Shown piece after piece: positions 58,621-64,000 of a stretch of DNA of 64,000 nucleotides. This DNA is from Gigaspora margarita (Eukaryota > Glomeromycota > Glomeromycetes > Diversisporales > Gigasporaceae): NCBI GenBank assembly GCA_009809945.1, contig WTPW01000449.1, positions 170,724-234,723 on the forward strand, in the 5' to 3' direction. Made by a program: the position numbers and the translations under genes. A model generated the notes under the pieces. The model was not told the DNA's origin, did no database searches, and worked only from the letters and a program-made list of their open reading frames with translations. How positions within the stretch are numbered: the stretch's first letter is position 1; every line of letters starts with the position of its first letter.

Positions 58621-60050
58621 GTATGATGATGAACTATTATTATGCAGTAAGTTCTCATATGTATATATATATATATGTACAATTTACAACAATCTTATAA
58701 TAAAGATATAGAGGATAAACCTCTCTTAAAAAAAAAAAAATTAATAAATTATGATTTGTAAATTTAAGTATTATCGTTATCACTTAAACTGTCAATTTAA
58801 CATTAATAAATATAGATTGCAATCCAATATAATTTGATGACTTGATCTAACCTGTTTTTTTTTTTTCTTTTGATCTATTTGATCATAAAGAGAATTCTTT
58901 AAATTATTTAAATATTAGATTGAAAAACATTATTATAATATGCCTCTGCTGTACAGTAAATTCTCGAAATAACGGGAATTTATAGATTAAGAGTCAATTT
59001 CAAAACTTGATTATTACTATATTATAAATTCACTGACATATTACACGAGTACGTGTCATTTCTGAACGCGCGTGGACTTTATTTCGAAATTAACTAAACT
59101 ATTTTTTAGAGAGCGCAATTTTCGAAATAACCCATGTCAGCTATTTAGAGAAGACCATTCATTATACTCAGAATCGTCTTTATCCTGGAAGAAGGATACT
59201 ATAAAACAAATTTGAATCTAACGAACTTCGAATTGAGGAAATGTTAGGTTATCATTGTTTATTCTCAAGCATATTGCGGAAAGACCCTTGATGGGTGTTC
59301 TTTGCGTCATAAACTGTATATGAAATTTACTGCAAATGTAGTTTTGAGATTATAATCTCTGTGGTCCTTCGCGTTGAGTTCATCGAGGTATGGGAAATTC
59401 GGATCTTTTGAGTACAAACGTCTCAAAGAAAAAAAATACACAAAAATGGCATGGATAAATATTGTGTTGAAAGATTTTACAAAGAAAATGAAAAAAAAAT
59501 GTTAACAAGGCTGCCAATTGGAGATAATAAAATGCGATTTCTATGAAAGGATCTCAAAGTCACATTTGAGATATAAAGTATGATATACATTTTTAATCGG
59601 TCATAGAATAGAAGAAAATTTTGATTTTATTCATTCATTCTTCATTCCGACAAAGTTTATTTTTTATTTTGATTCTGTTAAAATTACCGAGACCTTACCT
59701 TCATTACGCTAAGCTGTCCTGAATCGATAATTTTTAACTAGATAATAATGATTTTATACTAAATTGTAATTCATTCAAAATTTTTATTTATCGATGTATT
59801 CTGACTATGGACCGGCTTATGGGCCGAGGATCACTTGAACCGGTTCAAACTGCGGTCTTTGCTCCGACAAATGTCCCGTAAGATCATTTTCAAGGCCCAA
59901 ACACCACATACTTATTATTAATTTTAATAATTAAAACCCAATTACATTAATTGTTGCAGTTGAACTGAGATCTTTAACTATTTTAATAATAAACTTTGGG
60001 AGCTTTTTTTTTAGGGTTAGGTTAGGGTTTCGCACTGACGAAATGACGAA
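58621..60050. other. Downstream region of the PPR gene, with one decayed MITE
   Basis: Mostly AT-rich. At 58965-59150 the pair AAATTCTCGAAATAACGGG and, inverted, TGGGTTATTTCGAAAATTG recalls the GC-ended MITE at 46579-46969. The rest shows no gene. Confidence 0.4.
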
Positions 60051-60054
60051 ACCC

Positions 60055-60190
60055 TAGTTTCGAGTTTCGCCAAAACTTTTAAACAAGGCAAAATGGCGAA
60101 ACTGGAAAAACATGGTGAAACCGGTAAAACATGGCGAAACCGTTAAAATATGGCGAAAATGGGTGAAATATGGCGAGACTGGCAAAATTA
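60055..60190. repeat. Minisatellite of ATGGCGAAAC units
   Basis: About seven imperfect copies of a ~20-bp unit, AAAACATGGCGAAACCGGT, follow a short GGGTTAGGTTAGGGTTTCG stretch (60015-60033). The latter is telomere-like in wording only. Confidence 0.75.
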
Positions 60191-60218
60191 AAATTTGGTA
60201 AATCAAGTAAAACATAAA

Positions 60219-60634
60219 ACTATGGTGCTGGAAACCTATACTCAACAGTTACACGAAGCTTTTTTGATTTTGTTTCAATTTTTAAATGGCTATAACTTTT
60301 TATCTAAAAAATCTAACCGGTAACTTTGTAAAGCTATATTAGTTCTACATGTGTACCAAATATCTTTTCAAAATCTTATTACTGTAAAGAGTTGATGCAT
60401 TTTGAAAATTGAAATTTTATATGTAAAACATATAAAATTTCAATCATCAACTCTTTACAGTGATAAGATTTTGAAAAGATATTTGATACACATGTAGAGC
60501 TAATATAGCTTTACAAAGTTACTGGTCAGATTTTTTTAAAAACTCTTAAATAAAAAGTTATAGCCATTTAAAAATTGAAACAACCTCAAAAAAGCTTTGT
60601 GTAACTGTTGAGTATAGGCTTCCAGCACCATAGT
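60219..60634. mobile_element. Long fold-back element, 416 bp
   Basis: Arms of about 200 bp, both starting ACTATGGTGCTGGAA and continuing CCTATACTCAACAGTTACAC, mirror each other closely up to a short centre near 60430 (TATGTAAAACATATA). They include AAATGGCTATAACTTTTTAT and CATCAACTCTTTACAGT. Transcripts would form a long double strand. No clear target duplication. Confidence 0.85.
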
Positions 60635-60767
60635 AAAACTAAAAGTTGATAAAACTAACAAAAATTACTAAATAAAGACTAAAGGTAAAATTATTAAATG
60701 GAATGATTTGTATGTGGTAAGCAGATATTTTGAATTATTCCACTGATTAATAAATGAATTTTATATA

Positions 60768-61480
60768 GGATATTGCTATTTACACCATGGTTTTTGCTAT
60801 TTGCACCATGGATTTCATGTAACATTAGATTATTAATCAACTTTGTCTATTTGCACCATGGTAATATATGTTGCACCAATAAAAACTCCTCTTTTTTTGT
60901 AGATTAACAACATATGAAAAAGATTTTCACAATTTTTGTGTAGCCTTAGACTTTTTTAATGTTGCACCAATAAAAACTCACCTTTTTGTTGATTAACAAC
61001 ATGTAGGGGTGCAGAATAAGATTTTCACAATTTTCATGTAACCTTGGGCTGGTTAGAATGTTCTAGAGGTCTGCTAAACTAATTTATAATATGGGCCAAC
61101 CCTAACCCTAATTTTATAATGTGGGCCAACCCTTACCTTAATTTCTTAAGGCCTTAACATAATGTGGGCCAGAATTTTGCAATTTTGTGTAATCTTGGCA
61201 TGTCGCACCAATAAAAACTCACCTTTTTTGTAGATTAACAACATGTAGGAGTGCAGAATAAGCTTTTCACAATTTTGTGTAACTTTAGACTGTTTTAATG
61301 TTGCACCAATAATACTCACCTTTTTTTGTAGATTAACAACATGTAAGAGTGCAAGATAAGATTTTTTCAAATATTTGTATAACTATACCGTGGTGCAATA
61401 GAAAAAGTTGATTAATGATCTAATATTATACAAAAACTATAGTGCAAATAGCAAAAACCATGGTGTAAATAGCAGTACCC
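60768..61480. mobile_element. Non-autonomous MULE-like element, 713 bp
   Basis: The ends GGATATTGCTATTTACACC and, inverted, GGGTACTGCTATTTACACC are followed in both by ATGGTTTTTGCTATTTGCAC. A perfect 9-bp target duplication, TTTTATATA, lies at 60759-60767 and 61481-61489. The TIR contains two copies of TTGCTATTT-type motifs 22-23 bp apart, the same design as the 46-bp MULE TIR at 23697. Inside, four diverged copies of a block starting GTTGCACCAATAAAAACTC are arranged in tandem. Confidence 0.88.
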
Positions 61481-61525
61481 TTTTATATAATTCACTAGCT
61501 AGATTAAGAATAGAGTATAATGATC

Positions 61526-62952
61526 TAGTGCTTGGATCCAGATATATAATTAGATATCCGGATAGACATCCTGTTTCATATTTTATCAATTCAAATTTAT
61601 AAAACGAATATATATTAATATCTGGATTGTAATCCAGCTTATATCTAGATTTTAATTCTAAATTTTTTTTTGTAAGTGATTAACATTTAAATACTGTATG
61701 TGTCCGAAAATAAGCTACCTTTTTTGGCCAAAAATTACATGAAAAACGTGGAGTAGCTTATTTTCGAAACATTGAATTTTTTGAAAAAATTAAAAAACGT
61801 ACTAATAAAAAGTTATCCAAATGACACCAAATTTTTACTGTAGGTGTATTTTATGTGCCGAACAAGTTTACTTAATAGTACTTTTGAGATTTACTTAGTA
61901 AAATTTAGACTTTTATATGTAGCAACTGCTAATGGTTTTTTTAAAATTTTTGAAAAAATCAGGAGGGTAGCTTATTTTCAGCAATATACGGTATATGTTC
62001 GAGATCTCAAATTAACTAAATTACTATATTAACTGCAATATATACGCAAGTATGTACATACAGTATAGTGTTGTTAATGGCATGTCTATTGATAATTGTT
62101 GTATCTTTTTATTAAATTATTTATTGTTCAGTGATAAATTACATAATAAAAATATGTGACAATTACCAATGAATATACTCATTTAACAACACTGTACATA
62201 TGTTATGAGGGTTAATTTACTGTTACTGAATAAATTTAATACCTATTGCTTATAAGACACTCTACTTTTAACAATTAATTACAATAAAAGTTAAGACTGA
62301 AGGCTTCAAAAATGGTAGGCATCAATCAAGGCATAGAAAGATTTGGTCTGGGTCTTTTAGGCAGTGGGTCTTGTTGAGTATTTTCAGGCTTCAAATAAGT
62401 TCTCTTTTACTTGCAGAGGTTTTATCTTGGTCAAATACTTGTATTGTTAAATACTAATAATTCTTCTTTAACTTGGGTTATATTTATAGCTCAATTCGTG
62501 ATTATGTGTTATGAAATATTAGGACTGGCTTCGATTACGTTCCAATTTTAAATCTAATAGCAAGAAATGCAGTAGGAAATCAAAAATTCAGAGCCATAAT
62601 GCAGAGTCACGAGGATTAGATTATTCCAAAAATAAAAATTACCGGATCAGTGGTTCGATAAATGAGATATAAGATAATTAATATTTAATTAGTCTGTGAT
62701 TCTTATAAATATAATTAATTAACCGATTACTAATGCTCTTCTCTCTTATTGTATTAGAACAAATTAGTTAGAGTTATCGATAATGACACAATTTACTAAT
62801 TTGTTAATTAGTATCATTATATCCAGATAAAAACTGGATTTGAAATTACAAAATAACAATTTGGATTTATAATCCTTTTTTTAAAAATGAATATCTGTTA
62901 TCCTTTTTATATTTGGATATATCCAGATTTTGTAAACCAGATCCAAGCACTA
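61526..62952. mobile_element. hAT-type non-autonomous element, 1427 bp
   Basis: The ends TAGTGCTTGGATCCAG and, inverted, TAGTGCTTGGATCTGG, with flanking octamers TAATGATC (61518-61525) and CAATGATC (62953-62960), a target duplication with one C/T difference. Both subterminal parts carry many ATATCCAGAT/ATCTGGAT variants. No transposase remains. It carries a nested TA-flanked MITE at 61694-61991. Confidence 0.86.
61694..61991. mobile_element. TA-flanked MITE, 298 bp, short relative of the 554-bp family
   Basis: The ends CTGTATGTGTCCGAAAAT and, inverted, CCGTATATTGCTGAAAAT both continue AAGCTACC. TA flanks at 61692-61693 and 61992-61993. Terminal repeats match the family at 31074 and 35275, but the interior is shorter and different. 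Confidence 0.85.
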
Positions 62953-62960
62953 CAATGATC

Positions 62961-63438
62961 TACATTTTAATAGTGATTATGTTACTAATTTTTTTTACAA
63001 TAATATTCAATTGAAATCAAGTGATGATCATATGTTATTTTAGGTTATTTATATTGTACTATTTAAGAAAATTCCAATTATCCTAAAAAAATTGATGATA
63101 TATACAATTAGATTTTTTTAATTTAATATATAGCTTTAAAGTTTTACTACTATATATAGACGGTTTTGACCTATATGCCACAAAATTTTGGCTAAAATTG
63201 GTTGCGTTTTTAAAAATCCTTATCAATAGTATATTTTTTGCTCCTATATAAAATTTTTTTGTACAATGATCATATATAAAAATGATCGATATTGTACTCT
63301 ATTCTTAATGTGATTGAAATAATTTTATTTAAGTATTTAAATTGTATAATTTGTATAAGCAGTTAAGCATCCAAATGTATACAAGGTTAGTGTGTCACAA
63401 TAACTAGATGATATTAGCACAATCAATAAAGAGGATCT
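62961..63438. other. AT-rich spacer
   Basis: Short inverted motifs such as AATGATCATATATAAAAATGA occur in pieces near 63265, but no gene or complete element. Confidence 0.35.
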
Positions 63439-63446
63439 GTTAAAGC

Positions 63447-63793
63447 TAGGGATGGTAAATAATATCAATTTGTTTTGCAAAAATATCAATCAGTATGGTC
63501 AAAAATATCGATTCTAAGTTTGTAAAACAGTTCAGATAATATGATATAACGTGATCAGTAACTAAATTTTCTTTCTTCTTCTAACGTATTTGTTGATTGT
63601 TGATTTTATCAAAGTTTATCAAGGTTCTAGTTAGCAAATTTATATTGCTAGGCCTGAATTATACTTTAATTTTGCCCAAGTGCATATTGTTATATTGCAT
63701 TAAAATTTGCAAAAATATCGATTTCCTATGATTTGACCTAAAAATATCATTTTATATATGATCAATACAAATCAATATTATTCACCGTCCCTG
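63447..63793. mobile_element. hAT-type MITE, 347 bp
   Basis: The ends TAGGGATGGTAAATAATATC and, inverted, CAGGGACGGTGAATAATATT enclose a core with several AAAAATATC motifs. A perfect 8-bp target duplication, GTTAAAGC, lies at 63439-63446 and 63794-63801. Confidence 0.88.
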
Positions 63794-64000
63794 GTTAAAG
63801 CCAGGCACCATCATATAATTGACAGCTAATCAAAATTGTAAATTTTGATCGAGCCTGACAAAACAAAAACAAAGAAAAAAAAAACATGAAAAATACAAGA
63901 AACAAGTATCTAAACCTGTCTTGGAGCATTAATAAAAATGTTGGAAAGGCAATTTTATCTATAAAACATCTCTAACCCTAGCTCCTAGCTAACCCTTATC

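Noticed and set aside
60013..60035. TTAGGGTTAGGTTAGGG stretch, telomere-like
   Set aside because: Only two or three units occur, followed by a gene-free minisatellite, with more than 4 kb of ordinary sequence beyond it. Not a telomere.
1..64000. tRNA and rRNA genes
   Set aside because: I looked for TTCGA-type T-arm motifs with fitting partners and for conserved rRNA segments and found none convincing; a covariance search would be needed to exclude tRNAs fully.

Overview
This window looks like a repeat-dominated stretch of a very AT-rich fungal nuclear genome. Intact general transcription factor IIB and pentatricopeptide-repeat (PPR) genes show a eukaryotic nucleus. Degenerate TPR genes, FAR1-type MULE transposases, BED/hAT transposases, RNase H-bearing LINEs and an expanded unknown family (36-40 kb) together suggest an arbuscular mycorrhizal (Glomeromycotina, Rhizophagus-like) fungus. 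That assignment is inference from protein-family resemblance; no search was run. Scattered N bases mark a draft assembly.

Layout. 1-5.9 kb: nested transposable elements, including a 2.2 kb hAT-type non-autonomous element inserted in the end of a smaller MITE, and a retroposon with a 17-bp target duplication. 5.9-10.1 kb: AT-rich DNA without a gene I can support. 10.85-12.1 kb: a broken TPR gene on the minus strand. 13.6-20 kb: palindromic MITEs and a tandem array of roughly 0.4-0.8 kb units interrupted by two elements. 20.2-35.0 kb: a nearly whole but dead LINE with target duplications, split by an ATCGAT-rich inverted-repeat element. That element holds a complete MULE (5256 bp, 46-bp perfect TIRs, 8-bp target duplication), and a separate 554-bp MITE sits in the LINE reverse-transcriptase region. 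36.2-40 kb: a broken intron-containing gene of the expanded unknown family, with its own TTAA-flanked insertion. 40.2-48 kb: many MITEs, repeated exon-like cassettes and a ~110-bp satellite. 48.25-54.2 kb: a probable hAT element with a broken transposase. Inside its limits lies an array of seven GC-rich 20-23 nt hairpins, the most unusual structure in the window. 55.2-58.6 kb: the only clear host genes, TFIIB (minus) and a PPR protein (plus), divergently transcribed. 58.6-64 kb: more elements, including a non-autonomous MULE whose terminal repeat shares the architecture of the 5.3 kb MULE.

Themes. Target duplications allow the insertion order to be read. Many premature stops and target-duplication mismatches are C-to-T (or G-to-A) changes, which fits cytosine-deamination decay. 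The LINE ORF1 carries five in-frame stops and no frameshift, and the MULE transposase carries only two TGA stops at likely former CGA codons. TFIIB should act in RNA polymerase II initiation and the PPR protein probably in organelle RNA metabolism; nothing suggests they work together beyond sharing an upstream region.
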